DNA from: Eubacteriales bacterium mix99
GTDB lineage: Bacteria > Bacillota > Clostridia > Caldicoprobacterales > DTU083
Reading direction: 5' to 3'
Assembly: GCA_038396605.1 (NCBI GenBank)
Contig: CP121690.1
Coordinates: 3,066,356 to 3,130,355 of the forward strand
DNA length: 64,000 bases
The translations under genes and the position numbers were made by a program. Positions 37,011 through 46,576 of the stretch are shown here, in pieces. Each line of letters starts with the position of its first letter. Within the stretch, counting starts at the first letter, position 1. A model generated the notes under the pieces. That model was not told the DNA's origin and searched no databases. It saw only the letters and a program-made list of their open reading frames with translations.

Positions 37011-37853
37011 TTATTCAAAAGTCACCACTGCCTTGTCTCTTTTCAAACGGAACAGAGCCGTCTCAAAAACACGGAAGGTATGATTCATCTTCTCCGGTCC
37101 GATATAGCCGGTGATGATATCCTGTCCGATGGCCAGATCCATATAATGAGGAGAGCAGGCAACCAACACCGCCTTGCCTTTCCCGATCACAGGAGATTGA
37201 TACACTTTACCGCCGACCAGTTCCCGGATCCGGTCAATCAGCAGAACGCCGGTACCTTGCTGGAGCCTCTGCATCTGCAGATAAAGATCCGTTCCGGCGA
37301 TCAGGGCATATGGCTCAAAGATGCCCTCGGAAGTCAGTTTCTCCACTCCCGCTGCCACATCCAGGAACGGATTGTCTCCTTCCGACCAGTTACTCCTGGA
37401 AACCATCTGCCGCTCCTCCGCATTCAGCAGCCCCGGGCAGCCAAACTCCGGACAGCCGTTGAAAATCATGTCATCTTCCTTTTTGGACAGTGCATTTGCC
37501 GCGGCGGCGGCTGCGCTCAAATCCACAGGTACTCCGGTCTGTTTTTCGGTTTCCACATCCCTCCAGGATATCAGGAAATCCTTGTAAAGCATGGGAATCG
37601 CAGCCAGAGTCCGATCCTGAGCCTTTGCCAGGACCGGTTCCTGATCCCCGAGCAGATCGGCACAGGTCTCTTCGTTAAAGTCCAGCTTGTCCAGATGAAT
37701 CCCCTGGATGCCGGCACCCAGCGGGCCGTATATGGGAAGAAATCTTCTGCCGACCAGCTGATCCCTGGCAACCCCGACAACCTGTTGGTCGATTTTCTCC
37801 CATAGATCTGAGGCAAACGGGGCATCACCCCTCAGTAAAAAATCCGTATCCAT
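37011..37853 (-). CDS. Family 1 encapsulin nanocompartment shell protein
   Basis: Self-assembling HK97-fold shell protein that forms an icosahedral protein cage around a cargo enzyme. The 280-aa product (family about 265-285) begins RGDAPFASDLWEKIDQQVVG, the typical N-terminal helix. It contains LVGRRFLPIYGPLGAGIQ (about residue 33), LYKDFLISWRDVE (about 88), LSAAAAAANALSKKEDDMIFNG (about 112) and YALIAGTDLYLQMQRLQQGTG (about 195). It ends with the shell block GKAVLVACSPHYMDLAIGQD. It follows its cargo gene by 13 bp. No phage head genes surround it, so this is an encapsulin and not a prophage capsid. Confidence 0.95.
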   Translation of the reverse strand: MDTDFLLRGDAPFASDLWEKIDQQVVGVARDQLVGRRFLPIYGPLGAGIQGIHLDKLDFNEETCADLLGDQEPVLAKAQDRTLAAIPMLYKDFLISWRDVETEKQTGVPVDLSAAAAAANALSKKEDDMIFNGCPEFGCPGLLNAEERQMVSRSNWSEGDNPFLDVAAGVEKLTSEGIFEPYALIAGTDLYLQMQRLQQGTGVLLIDRIRELVGGKVYQSPVIGKGKAVLVACSPHYMDLAIGQDIITGYIGPEKMNHTFRVFETALFRLKRDKAVVTFE

Positions 37854-37866
37854 ATCACTACACCTC

Positions 37867-38256
37867 CTATTTCTGATCCTTCAGACTTCCCACTGTTAGC
37901 GAAGGTTTCTCCGAGTCAGCCGCTTCCGAGCTGCCGGCCGACGGATCGGCGGTTCCGCCATTGAGCTCTTCCATCATCTCCTGGACTTCCTTCTGACCAT
38001 CCAGGAAAAGATCCGCTTCCCCGGGATCCAGGATACGCATCAGAGTCATCAGCTCTCCGACATGTGCTCTTTCTTCATCCCGGATATCGCTCAGTACTGC
38101 CTTTGCGGCAGGATCATCCGTAGCCTGGACATGCGCATCATACAGATAGATTGCCTCCAGCTCGCCGCCGATATCCAACCGAACCGCCTGAATCAATTCT
38201 TCTTTTGACATTTTTCGTTCCACATTTGCAGTAAACGGGTTTGCAAAACTTGGCAA
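37867..38256 (-). CDS. Encapsulated ferritin-like cargo protein with targeting peptide
   Basis: A 129-aa cargo of the encapsulin cage, expected to oxidise and store iron or reduce peroxide. The start is TTG at 38254-38256 with GGGGAG eight bases upstream; a GTG 17 codons earlier lacks homology and a site. The product opens LPSFANPFTANVERKMSKEEL, then a compact ferritin-like two-helix unit with Glu32 and Glu34 (GELEAIYLYDAH) and the ExxH motif Glu62-His65 (DEERAHVGEL). An acidic flexible linker (about 95-115) leads to the loading peptide PSLTVGSLK at the C-terminus, which matches the LTVGSL-type encapsulin signal. Short EncFtn proteins need to dimerise to complete the ferroxidase site. Confidence 0.93.
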   Translation of the reverse strand: MPSFANPFTANVERKMSKEELIQAVRLDIGGELEAIYLYDAHVQATDDPAAKAVLSDIRDEERAHVGELMTLMRILDPGEADLFLDGQKEVQEMMEELNGGTADPSAGSSEAADSEKPSLTVGSLKDQK

Positions 38257-38355
38257 TTTAACAACTCCCCTTTCTTTTGTTTCCTTCTTTAATATACCCC
38301 CTTCCACCTTCCTTAAAACGCCGTTGGAAGAGAATATTGGAGTACCTCCGGATAC

Positions 38356-40743
38356 CTATATGATATTTACCCCGGTTTGTCCCTTTTGAATAATGCTGCG
38401 GTATTGCGCGGGAGTCACGCCTTCCTTCTTTTTGAACTTCCTGTAGAAGCTGGACTTGTCTACGTATCCCACCTGACGGATGATATCCGCCAGCGGATCG
38501 TTTGTTTCCTTCAACAATCTTTTCACTTCCGTCATCCGAAGCCGATCCACATAATGCATCAGGGAATACCCGGTCTGATCCTTGAAATACCGGCTGATAT
38601 AGGAAGGAGACATATGGAATCTGCAGGCAATGGTATCCAGCGACAGGGCACTGTCCCGATATTCTCTGGTAACCATATCCATGATCTGCTTCTGCAGCTC
38701 AAAGTTTTTACTTTCCTTTTGCTGCTGAATATAACTGCAGATTGTACTGCAGAAGCCGATCATGCGATCCATCAGACCATCCACAGTATCAAACGGCCGG
38801 TAAAAAATATCCTCTTCTTCCTTCGCAGAAAACAGGACGGCATCCAGGTTCAAATCATCCACTACCTTCATAATCGTATTGATGATTCCAAAACAGATAC
38901 ATTGAACCGCTTCAATGGAGGAGGAATGATTCAGGATATGCTCCCGGATTTCCAGCAGAATCGTTTTCGCTTCCCCGCTTTTCCCTCCTTTTATGGCAAT
39001 CACCAGTTTTTGCTCCAGTATGGTGGGATACTGATACTTTTCCTTTTGCTTTTCCCTTATATTTTCATAAAAAATAACATTCCCATATCCTTTGATCAAC
39101 CGATAATAAACCGCCCGGTTGGCTTCCAGACAGGATTCATGAATCCGATCCATGCTGTCATAAATATTTCCTACCCCTACTGTCAGGGTAAATCCAAAAT
39201 ACTTCAGAAAAAAATCTTTGACCCGAAAGGCAAGATCACTGATATACCGATCCATGGCATATCCATTTTTCAGATTCAGCAGCAGCATCACACCTCTGCC
39301 GTCCACCGTTTCAACGCCGAACCCACGGCCGATTTCCTCCGACAATTCCTCTGCGACGTTTTTCAGGTTGAAATTCGCCAGATCCCGGATCTCCCTGTGA
39401 TTTTCTTCTTCCAACTTATCATCGCCTGTCCGGCTGTTCTCATCCGGCAGAAATTCCAGAACCAGAAAATAGGGATAATCAAAGGAAACCCCGTACATTT
39501 CCTGCATGCTGTCCTGTTCTCTGGAATCCGTCCTTTTCCCGTTCAACAGCTTCATTATGAATTGATCCCGAATCAATGCCGTTTTACTCCTCAACTGCGT
39601 CGAAAGATTTCTGTTTTCCGTGGAGACCCCCATAATGGTTTTCGTCATATATTCAAATTCGTTGGAGTAAGACTGCTTCGCGTATTTATTTTCCTGGTTC
39701 GGTATGACATCCATTAATTTCCGTACCGGTTTATACTGCCCATGAGCCAGAAAATAAGCGATAATCAGGCCGGACAGCAGAACAAAAGCCGTCACATATT
39801 GGAATACCCTTTTGCCGGCATTTACATCATGTATCAGCTGATCGGTTTTTCGCAGCACAACATAGGACCAGCCGTTGTATTCGGAAGTAATTCCTGCTGC
39901 GGAATAGCTGCTTCCATCCAGTTCCATATCATCTACATTCTGTTTGGCCAGAATATCCTTCATTTGTTCCATAATGATCTTCCGGTCCAGTGCCGGCTGT
40001 TCCTCTGTATGGCAAAAAACAGGATTTCCCTGCCGGTCCAGGACATACACATATCCGCTGTACTCTCCCAAAGCATTTTTGAGCATATCTGAGAGCGTAT
40101 TATTCTCAATGAAAAAGACAACGTCCAGATAGGGCCGGACGGCATTGACCGGCAAAGGATAGACATAAGCCGCCAGCTCATTTTTATAGGAGCGATTGAT
40201 CCAGACGGGACGGGCGGAATACATTTTCGGAGTATCCAGGGACTTCACCATGTCCAGAAAATCATCCACGCCCCTGTCCTCGTAATGATAGAGGATATTG
40301 AAAAACGTCTCCGGAGCAGCGCTTGCCGTAGACGTATAGATCCGATTTCCCGAAGAGGATTCCGAAGTGCCATAATTGTAATACATGGCAATGTCGTAAA
40401 TGAATCCGCTGCTGGATTTATACTTCTTCAGTTCTTTGACTGCCTGCTTCGACTCATAATTGTCGTCGCTGATTTTATAGTGCCTGAGATTATCGTTGTA
40501 ACTGATATTCAGCGCAATGCGTTCCATTTCCTGCAGTCTGGTATCCATCAGATCCCGGATCTGAACCACGGAAGTACGGTTGGATCGCCTTACTTCCCTT
40601 TGCATCGTCAATTTGAAGTTTCGCTGCACTGCTGCGCCCAAAATGGACAGAACCAATATCAGGAACAAAACATAGGACAGGAAATACTTATAAAAATAAG
40701 AAAAGTATCTCCTGGAATGTTTGCTGCCTTTTACATCCCCCAT
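38356..40743 (-). CDS. AraC-family membrane sensor-regulator (system 2)
   Basis: A 795-aa regulator with the same plan as the one at 25470. Helix 1 is near residues 14-38 (YKYFLSYVLFLILVLSILGAA), followed by an extracytoplasmic Cache-like domain to about 300, helix 2 (TAFVLLSGLIIAYFLAHG), a linker and GGDEF-like-fold segment, and a C-terminal AraC domain from about 695. The AraC domain has SLDTIACRFHMSPSYISRYF and DPLADIIRQVGYVDKSSFYRKF. The ATG at 40741-40743 follows GGGGTGG. It lies 106 bp after importer 2 on the same strand and is its likely regulator. The encapsulin operon begins 100 bp behind it; read-through is possible. Confidence 0.88.
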   Translation of the reverse strand: MGDVKGSKHSRRYFSYFYKYFLSYVLFLILVLSILGAAVQRNFKLTMQREVRRSNRTSVVQIRDLMDTRLQEMERIALNISYNDNLRHYKISDDNYESKQAVKELKKYKSSSGFIYDIAMYYNYGTSESSSGNRIYTSTASAAPETFFNILYHYEDRGVDDFLDMVKSLDTPKMYSARPVWINRSYKNELAAYVYPLPVNAVRPYLDVVFFIENNTLSDMLKNALGEYSGYVYVLDRQGNPVFCHTEEQPALDRKIIMEQMKDILAKQNVDDMELDGSSYSAAGITSEYNGWSYVVLRKTDQLIHDVNAGKRVFQYVTAFVLLSGLIIAYFLAHGQYKPVRKLMDVIPNQENKYAKQSYSNEFEYMTKTIMGVSTENRNLSTQLRSKTALIRDQFIMKLLNGKRTDSREQDSMQEMYGVSFDYPYFLVLEFLPDENSRTGDDKLEEENHREIRDLANFNLKNVAEELSEEIGRGFGVETVDGRGVMLLLNLKNGYAMDRYISDLAFRVKDFFLKYFGFTLTVGVGNIYDSMDRIHESCLEANRAVYYRLIKGYGNVIFYENIREKQKEKYQYPTILEQKLVIAIKGGKSGEAKTILLEIREHILNHSSSIEAVQCICFGIINTIMKVVDDLNLDAVLFSAKEEEDIFYRPFDTVDGLMDRMIGFCSTICSYIQQQKESKNFELQKQIMDMVTREYRDSALSLDTIACRFHMSPSYISRYFKDQTGYSLMHYVDRLRMTEVKRLLKETNDPLADIIRQVGYVDKSSFYRKFKKKEGVTPAQYRSIIQKGQTGVNII

Positions 40744-40849
40744 TCTGACCACCCCTGCCTCCAAAATCCATCGCCGTCTCCTATCGAATCCATATGGACT
40801 GTCTATAGTGTACCGTAATGGAGGGCTCCCGTCCAGCTTTTTGGGATTT

Positions 40850-41740
40850 TTATCCTTTTATGGCCCCCACCATGACGCCTTTTACAAAATACTTCTGTAA
40901 AAAGGGATACAACAGCAGCACAGGGACACTGGCCACCACGATTACGGCGTATTTGATTCCCTCGGACAGCATTTGCTGATCCACCAGAGATGCCCCTTCT
41001 CCCGTCATGTCATTCATATCGCTCTTAATCAGAATTTCCCTCAGTATCAGCTGCAGGGGGAATTTTCCCCTGTCCTGAAAATAAATCATCGCATTGAAAT
41101 AGGCATTCCAATGTCCGACTCCGTAATACATCACCATGACCGCAATCACCGGAGCGGAAAGGGGAAGCACAATCCGGAGCAGAATGCCAATGTTGGAACA
41201 GCCGTCAATAAACGCAGCCTCCTGCAGTTCCACCGGTATACTGTTCTGAAAAAAAGTCCTCATAATAAACATATTCCATACGCTGACTGCCCCCGGTAAA
41301 ATCATGACCCAGAAATTATTGACCAGGCCCAGCTGGCTGTTTACCAGATAGGTTGGTATCAATCCTCCGCCAAAAAACATGGTGAAGGTATAAAACAAAG
41401 TCAGGGCCTTTCTCCCGCGGAAATCCTTCCTGGAAATGGGGTAGGCCCCCGCAATGGTCATGATCAGGTTGATCACGGTACCGACCACCGTATAGAGTAT
41501 GGTGTTCTTATATCCCGTCATAATATCCTCATTGGCAAACACTGCCTTGTACGCACTCAGGGAAGGGGATTTCGGCAGCAGGACAACCTCCCCTTTCATG
41601 ACAGCCATGGTATCACTGAACGATGCGCTTACAACATAAACTAAAGGATACAGGGCAATCACCAGGATAACCATTAGAAGCAAACCATTGATAACATTGA
41701 ATATAATATCGCTCCTGCTTTCCCTCACACTGGTTTTCAT
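40850..41740 (-). CDS. Carbohydrate ABC permease, LplC-like (system 2)
   Basis: A 296-aa, six-helix permease. Helix 1 is VINGLLLMVILVIALYPLVYVVSASF; the EAA loop is VELQEAAFIDGCSNIGILLRIVLP and the ending KYFVKGVMVGAIKG is family-typical. ATG at 41738-41740 with AAGGAGGG, 12 bp behind the partner permease. No ATPase is encoded nearby; a shared MsmX-type ATPase is expected. Confidence 0.9.
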   Translation of the reverse strand: MKTSVRESRSDIIFNVINGLLLMVILVIALYPLVYVVSASFSDTMAVMKGEVVLLPKSPSLSAYKAVFANEDIMTGYKNTILYTVVGTVINLIMTIAGAYPISRKDFRGRKALTLFYTFTMFFGGGLIPTYLVNSQLGLVNNFWVMILPGAVSVWNMFIMRTFFQNSIPVELQEAAFIDGCSNIGILLRIVLPLSAPVIAVMVMYYGVGHWNAYFNAMIYFQDRGKFPLQLILREILIKSDMNDMTGEGASLVDQQMLSEGIKYAVIVVASVPVLLLYPFLQKYFVKGVMVGAIKG

Positions 41741-41752
41741 TTCTGTCCCTCC

Positions 41753-42709
41753 TTACCACAAACTGGTTTCTGTTGTCTTCTTGGATATCCTGTTGACCGC
41801 AACCAATAAGATTAAATTGATAATGGAATTGAACAAGTTCACTGCTGTGGAAAAACTGTACTGCGCTTGTATCAGCCCGGCTTTATAAACATAAGTGGAA
41901 ATAACTTCCGAAACAGTGAGGTTCAATCCATTTTGCATCAGAAACACCTTTTCATATCCGACACTCATTACTTTTCCGGTATTCATAATCAGCAGTACAA
42001 TTGCCGTAGGAAGGATTCCGGGAATGGTAATATGCCAGATCCGCTGCCACTTTGAAGCGCCGTCTACAATTGCAGCTTCATATAAACTTGGGTCAACTCC
42101 TGACAATGCCGCCATATAAATAACAGAGTCCCAGCCCACATTCTGCCATACACCGGACCAGACATAAAGACTGCGAAACCAGGAAGGCTCTCCCATAAAA
42201 TAGACAGAAGAAATGCCCAGTTGATTCAAAAATTTGTTTATAATCCCTGTTTTGGGAGACAGCATGGAGGTCATCATCCCCACCAGTACCACCGTAGACA
42301 GAAAATGAGGGGCATACGTAACGGTTTGTACCGTCTTCTTGAATGACTTGTTCTGCACTTCGTTCATCATCAGAGCCAAAAAAATCGGAAAGGGAAATCC
42401 TATCAAAAGGGAATAAATACTGATGCCCAGGGTATTCTTAATTAAAGATTCAAAATGATAACTGTTGAAAAACCGGTTAAAATGTTTCAGGCCCACAAAC
42501 GGACTTCCCCAGATCCCTTTGGTGGCAAAAAAGTCCTTGAAAGCAATCTGTACCCCATACATGGGCCAGTAATGAAAAATAAGGAAGTATATCACTACCG
42601 GAAGAGACAATAAATACAAATCCCAATTCTTTGACACCGTTCCGGGAATGATACGGTTCTTCGTTCCGAGCTTGTTTTTTTTCTGTTTCTTCATCGGCGT
42701 CTGCAGCAT
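41753..42709 (-). CDS. Carbohydrate ABC permease, LplB-like (system 2)
   Basis: A 318-aa permease with helix LYLLSLPVVIYFLIFHYWPMYGVQIAF near residue 30, segment SLLIGFPFPIFLALMMNEVQ, EAA loop LYEAAIVDGASKWQRIWHITIP and ending SKKTTETSLW. ATG at 42707-42709 with GGAGGG. It follows the receptor gene by 106 bp; the receptor-permease-permease order equals the classical lplABC operon. Confidence 0.9.
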   Translation of the reverse strand: MLQTPMKKQKKNKLGTKNRIIPGTVSKNWDLYLLSLPVVIYFLIFHYWPMYGVQIAFKDFFATKGIWGSPFVGLKHFNRFFNSYHFESLIKNTLGISIYSLLIGFPFPIFLALMMNEVQNKSFKKTVQTVTYAPHFLSTVVLVGMMTSMLSPKTGIINKFLNQLGISSVYFMGEPSWFRSLYVWSGVWQNVGWDSVIYMAALSGVDPSLYEAAIVDGASKWQRIWHITIPGILPTAIVLLIMNTGKVMSVGYEKVFLMQNGLNLTVSEVISTYVYKAGLIQAQYSFSTAVNLFNSIINLILLVAVNRISKKTTETSLW

Positions 42710-42815
42710 CTCTCACCCTCCGTAATTATTTATCAGTTTCTTTTCCGCATCGTAAAACCAGAAGGATGAGAATACAGCCGATGATGGCCCGGCTGTATTC
42801 CGCTTCTGTCCAAAC

Positions 42816-44498
42816 TCACCTGGAATAACGTTTATATCCTTTGGTGTAGATATCCATGTATTCATCCAGTCCCATTTTTTTGATCTGATCCACATAGCTG
42901 TCCCATTTCTTAAAGGATACTTTTCCCTGGATAAACTGCGGATACATTTGGCTGATATATCCATTGATATCACTTTCCAATGCTGCCTTTCGATCGATTT
43001 CCTCCAGGGTATAGTTGAATTTGTTCCACATTTCCTTGGGGGTATAGGGAGCCATGTCTTCAGCAGCTTTCAGCGCCACCGGATGAGTTTCCCCGCCTTT
43101 GAAGTATTCTGTTCTCTGCAGGGCAGGAATGCCGCCGCCGGTATAGGTAACATATTTTGAAATCACCTGATCAAAGGAAGATCCTTCCGGAATATCGTTT
43201 ACAATCTCATCCAGAAATTCATAGGATCCATCCGGCTTTTTTTCATAGGATTTTCCTTCCACTCCCAGAAACGGCAGCTTTCCTCCCTCTTCGCTGTAGA
43301 AATAATCGATCCATCTTACCGCTGCCTCCGGATACTTGCATTTATCCGTGATGACGAAAGCTCCTCTGGCCCCTACGCTGCCTCTTTTTGCCCACAGCTT
43401 GTCTCCATGTGGTCCTTCCAGAGCTTCATGCAGTCCTTCAAAACTCTTTTCTCCGGTATGTCCGATCTGCTCCGTATTGGTAAAGGAAAACGCGCCAACC
43501 TGATTTTGATCTCCTTTTGCCACCAGCTGCGGCACATCCATAGTGAAGATTTCCTGATCAATCAGGCCTTCTTTATAAAGCTTGTTCAGATATTGAAGCA
43601 TTTCCTTGTATTCCGGCTGAACCGGGATGAATCTCAATTCTCCGGTTTCTTCATTCATATCTACATATCCGTGATCGGTGCCCCGGTTTCGCAATCCAAA
43701 AGCACCATACAGGGAATTCAGGATCAGATCCAGGCTGTTTGCAGACCATGGAATCTCATCTGCCTTGCCATTCCCGTTGGGATCGCCTTCCTTGAATGCC
43801 TTCAGGACGTCATACAGTTCCTCTGTGGTCGTCGGCATTTCTTTTCCGACCTTTGCCAGCCATTCCTTGTTCAGAAACAGTTTCGGGTTGATCTGAACCG
43901 GGTCGGAGTCCGTATACTGCACAAAGCTGTATGCGTTTCCGTCCACCGCATAGGCTGCTTTTTCGGCAGCCGGATTATCCTCCATCATTTTCTTGTAATT
44001 GGGAGCATATTGTTCGATCAGGTCATTCAATGAAATAAAAACGCCCTGAGACCCGTATTTCAGGAGCTCAGTATCCGGTACACTGGCCCGATAAAACAAA
44101 TCCGGGTATTTTCCGGATGTCAGTACAAGATTCCTTTTTTCCGTCAGCTCTGAGGAAACTTCCTGCCATTCCATCTTGATCCCGGTCATTTTCTCATATT
44201 CCTGCCAGCACAGCATCTCTTTCCAAGCCGGCTGCGAAACATGCTGGGAAACCATTGCCGTTAAAGTAATCGGCTCCTTTGCAATGGGGAATCCGGATTT
44301 GTTCAAATAATCCGGCACGGACTTTTTCTTGCTGCCTTCCTTATCCTTTCCCTTGTTCCCGGATGCATCATCTGACGCGACCTCCTGCCCATTTTTTCCG
44401 TTGTCAGCCCCTTTCTTTTCCCCGCTGCAGCCAGCCAATATCCCGACTGTCAGCACCATCGCCAACGTCACGGACAAAATCCGCTTCAACCATTTCAT
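42816..44498 (-). CDS. Extracellular solute-binding lipoprotein, LplA-like (system 2)
   Basis: Receptor of importer 2, 560 aa. Signal peptide with lipobox LAGCSG (Cys about 24), then a long Lys/Asp/Gly-rich spacer, then the binding fold (KNLVLTSG-like RNLVLTSGKYPDLFYRAS, IPWSANSLDLILNSLYGAFG). Its ligand pocket region (RNRGTDHGYVDMNEETGELRF in two segments) and length of about 500 mature residues suggest an oligosaccharide ligand. ATG at 44496-44498 with GAGGAGGG upstream. It is the first gene of its operon. Confidence 0.9.
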   Translation of the reverse strand: MKWLKRILSVTLAMVLTVGILAGCSGEKKGADNGKNGQEVASDDASGNKGKDKEGSKKKSVPDYLNKSGFPIAKEPITLTAMVSQHVSQPAWKEMLCWQEYEKMTGIKMEWQEVSSELTEKRNLVLTSGKYPDLFYRASVPDTELLKYGSQGVFISLNDLIEQYAPNYKKMMEDNPAAEKAAYAVDGNAYSFVQYTDSDPVQINPKLFLNKEWLAKVGKEMPTTTEELYDVLKAFKEGDPNGNGKADEIPWSANSLDLILNSLYGAFGLRNRGTDHGYVDMNEETGELRFIPVQPEYKEMLQYLNKLYKEGLIDQEIFTMDVPQLVAKGDQNQVGAFSFTNTEQIGHTGEKSFEGLHEALEGPHGDKLWAKRGSVGARGAFVITDKCKYPEAAVRWIDYFYSEEGGKLPFLGVEGKSYEKKPDGSYEFLDEIVNDIPEGSSFDQVISKYVTYTGGGIPALQRTEYFKGGETHPVALKAAEDMAPYTPKEMWNKFNYTLEEIDRKAALESDINGYISQMYPQFIQGKVSFKKWDSYVDQIKKMGLDEYMDIYTKGYKRYSR

Positions 44499-44640
44499 TT
44501 AATAAGCCCTCCTCATTTTTCGTTTCCAAACAGCCTGACCATATGGTATGGAAAGCAGACATGGATCCCCCAACGTGAACCACTTTCCACTTTATTCCCT
44601 TACGGATGAACAGACAGGCTATTGATACCTTACTAAAAAA

Positions 44641-44669
44641 ATCATATGGCTTTCGTAAGGTTTTGTCTA
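44641..44669 (-). promoter_or_regulatory. Candidate promoter of importer 2
   Basis: Minus strand TAGACA (44664-44669), 17 bases, TATGAT (44641-44646). The spacer is flanked by an imperfect CCTTAC/GTAAGG inverted repeat that might be an operator. Confidence 0.5.
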
Positions 44670-44754
44670 TTTGTTATTTTGTCCGGGAGTTGCTTTCCTT
44701 TACATTTCACGCATTATTGCCCGCCTTCCTGCGCTTTTTTGATGCAGACAGATA

Positions 44755-44794
44755 AAAAGCCGGCGCCCGGGATCCGCTCCACTGACGCCGGTTT
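44755..44794 (-). terminator. Terminator behind the NYN-domain gene
   Basis: CCGGCG (44760-44765) pairs with CGCCGG (44786-44791); on the minus strand the stem is followed by CTTTTTATC. The loop of 20 bases is long for an intrinsic terminator. Confidence 0.55.
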
Positions 44795-44825
44795 CCTTCT
44801 TTCCTTTCCCCGCCCGATATCCGAA

Positions 44826-46466
44826 TCAGGATTCGTTCAGTGCGAGGATAAACCGCCGATTCTTCTTTTTATCTGTCGTGATCACCAATCGCAGCCCGTT
44901 TTTCAGATATCGGTTGTAATAAATCCCCTTATTCCTTGCAATTTGCTTTTCCGTCCCCGAAAAACGACATTCTGCAAAAATATCTTCCACCAGAGCATCC
45001 GGATCAAAATCTCTCCAGATACCCTGGGAATTGAACCGGTCAATTCTCTCCTGAAGCCGGGACTGAAAAACAGCAGACTTAAACCGGTCAATATTCCCCT
45101 TGCTGAAATCATCCAGAGCGCAGTAGTAAATCTGACGTTCCGACATGGCATCCCGGATGGCCTGTCCGCATTTGCTGTATTCAATCAAAACAAGGAAATC
45201 CGCGTCGGGCAGGGAAGACACAATTCCCCAGCAATCCGAATCGGAAGTCGCCAGAATAAACGAATCCACCCCATTTTCATAATACTCCTGACAGGAACCG
45301 GCTGTCATCCGGATATCCACCAGACTTTTTCTTTCCGCGACGCGGGCGACATAAACATGCTCCACCGGTACGGAAACATATTTTGAAAGCATATTCCAGG
45401 CAGGTGTCGTATGGGAATCATCATATAGTATAATCTTTGTAATTTTACGGATATATTCTTCGTTCAGGTTGTGAAGTGTGGCATATAGTTTATACACATC
45501 CGAGTTTTCACAGTCCACAATCAGGACAACTTTCCGGCTGTTGCCGATAAATCCATATATATTGTTTTTTGTTTCCGGAGCGGCATCCTGTACATACCCC
45601 CGCTCCGAAAATTCAATATTTCGTGTGCCATATAATAAGGTCAGAAACTTCTGGTCGTTATACAGGATGTTTCCATTGTCCTCCATCTGACCCGCCGGCC
45701 AGTCGATATACACCTGAAACGGATAGAATATGGAGTTGTTCCAATATTTAATTTTTGCCCGATCCAGAGGTGTTTTCAGGGCAATCCGCTCACTGGTCTT
45801 CACTCTGGATGTACTGGCATAACAACCTGGCATGAGAAACAGCGCACGCAGGAACTTCCACTCCACCCAATCCGGAAACAGATTTCTGCAATGATCGATC
45901 CGGTCATATATCAGCTTATTCAAAACAGGAAGATATTGATTGACAGAAGAATTTGCCTGATAGATTTCAATCCCGTTTGCCCGCAGCCACTGTACATCCT
46001 CTGGATTGATATATTCCGGCATGGATTCAATATTGATCAGATTCATTCTGAGATTCATATCGATTTGCTTATAATTCCGCAGCATGGATGTCCGGATCAT
46101 ACTCAGCAGCCGTATGGTTTTGGCTTCCCCATTCCTTTGCAGGGATTCCAGCAGATCCGGGCAATCCGGTTTATATACCGTACTCATCATATCATCTTTT
46201 ACGCCAAGCAAATAAGCCATTCCCGTAACCACATTTCTGGTTGGAGCCCTGTAGTGGGATATGTTTGTATTCTTTTCGGCTTCATTTATTCCTTCATTTG
46301 GATCAGCAGGATCTTTTATGATATCCCGATGATTCGCATCACTCTCCTCTTTTTCTTCGTATGGATGCGGCTTGCTGCGTTCCATATCCTGCTGCTGTAT
46401 CTCATGAATTCCCAAATCATCCTGCGCCTCATAATTGCCATTGCCCAATTCCTGAATGTCCGTCAT
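44826..46466 (-). CDS. NYN (PIN-like nuclease) domain protein
   Basis: A 546-aa cytoplasmic protein. The first ~75 residues are acidic and probably disordered. The middle (about 80-310) has no recognised domain. A NYN/PIN-like nuclease domain runs from about 318: VVLIVDCENSDVYKLYATL supplies the first acidic pair (DxEN), SFILATSDSDCWGIVSSL the second acidic cluster (SDSD), and ADFLVLIEYSKCG follows. Four acidic residues of this type bind Mg2+ in NYN RNases. The ATG at 46464-46466 has AAGGAGG. It stands alone with its own terminator. Likely role in RNA processing or defence-like RNA cleavage; unproven. Confidence 0.72.
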   Translation of the reverse strand: MTDIQELGNGNYEAQDDLGIHEIQQQDMERSKPHPYEEKEESDANHRDIIKDPADPNEGINEAEKNTNISHYRAPTRNVVTGMAYLLGVKDDMMSTVYKPDCPDLLESLQRNGEAKTIRLLSMIRTSMLRNYKQIDMNLRMNLINIESMPEYINPEDVQWLRANGIEIYQANSSVNQYLPVLNKLIYDRIDHCRNLFPDWVEWKFLRALFLMPGCYASTSRVKTSERIALKTPLDRAKIKYWNNSIFYPFQVYIDWPAGQMEDNGNILYNDQKFLTLLYGTRNIEFSERGYVQDAAPETKNNIYGFIGNSRKVVLIVDCENSDVYKLYATLHNLNEEYIRKITKIILYDDSHTTPAWNMLSKYVSVPVEHVYVARVAERKSLVDIRMTAGSCQEYYENGVDSFILATSDSDCWGIVSSLPDADFLVLIEYSKCGQAIRDAMSERQIYYCALDDFSKGNIDRFKSAVFQSRLQERIDRFNSQGIWRDFDPDALVEDIFAECRFSGTEKQIARNKGIYYNRYLKNGLRLVITTDKKKNRRFILALNES

Positions 46467-46576
46467 TTGTTCCCCCTCCTTGTCCCGTGCTATATCAATA
46501 TAACAGTCACACTATATAATATAACACATTCCATGAGACAGGAAAAGGAAAACTACATTTTATAACATTTTTGGAA

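Larger units (their letters stand above)
44499..44825. other. Intergenic region upstream of importer 2
   Basis: A 327-base region without a gene. It contains the candidate promoter of importer 2 (44641-44669) and the terminator of the NYN-domain gene (44755-44794). Nothing else is recognised. Confidence 0.6.

Noticed and set aside
37011-37853. Prophage major capsid protein
   Set aside because: HK97 fold is shared, but there are no portal, protease or terminase genes, and the adjacent cargo with a loading peptide identifies an encapsulin.
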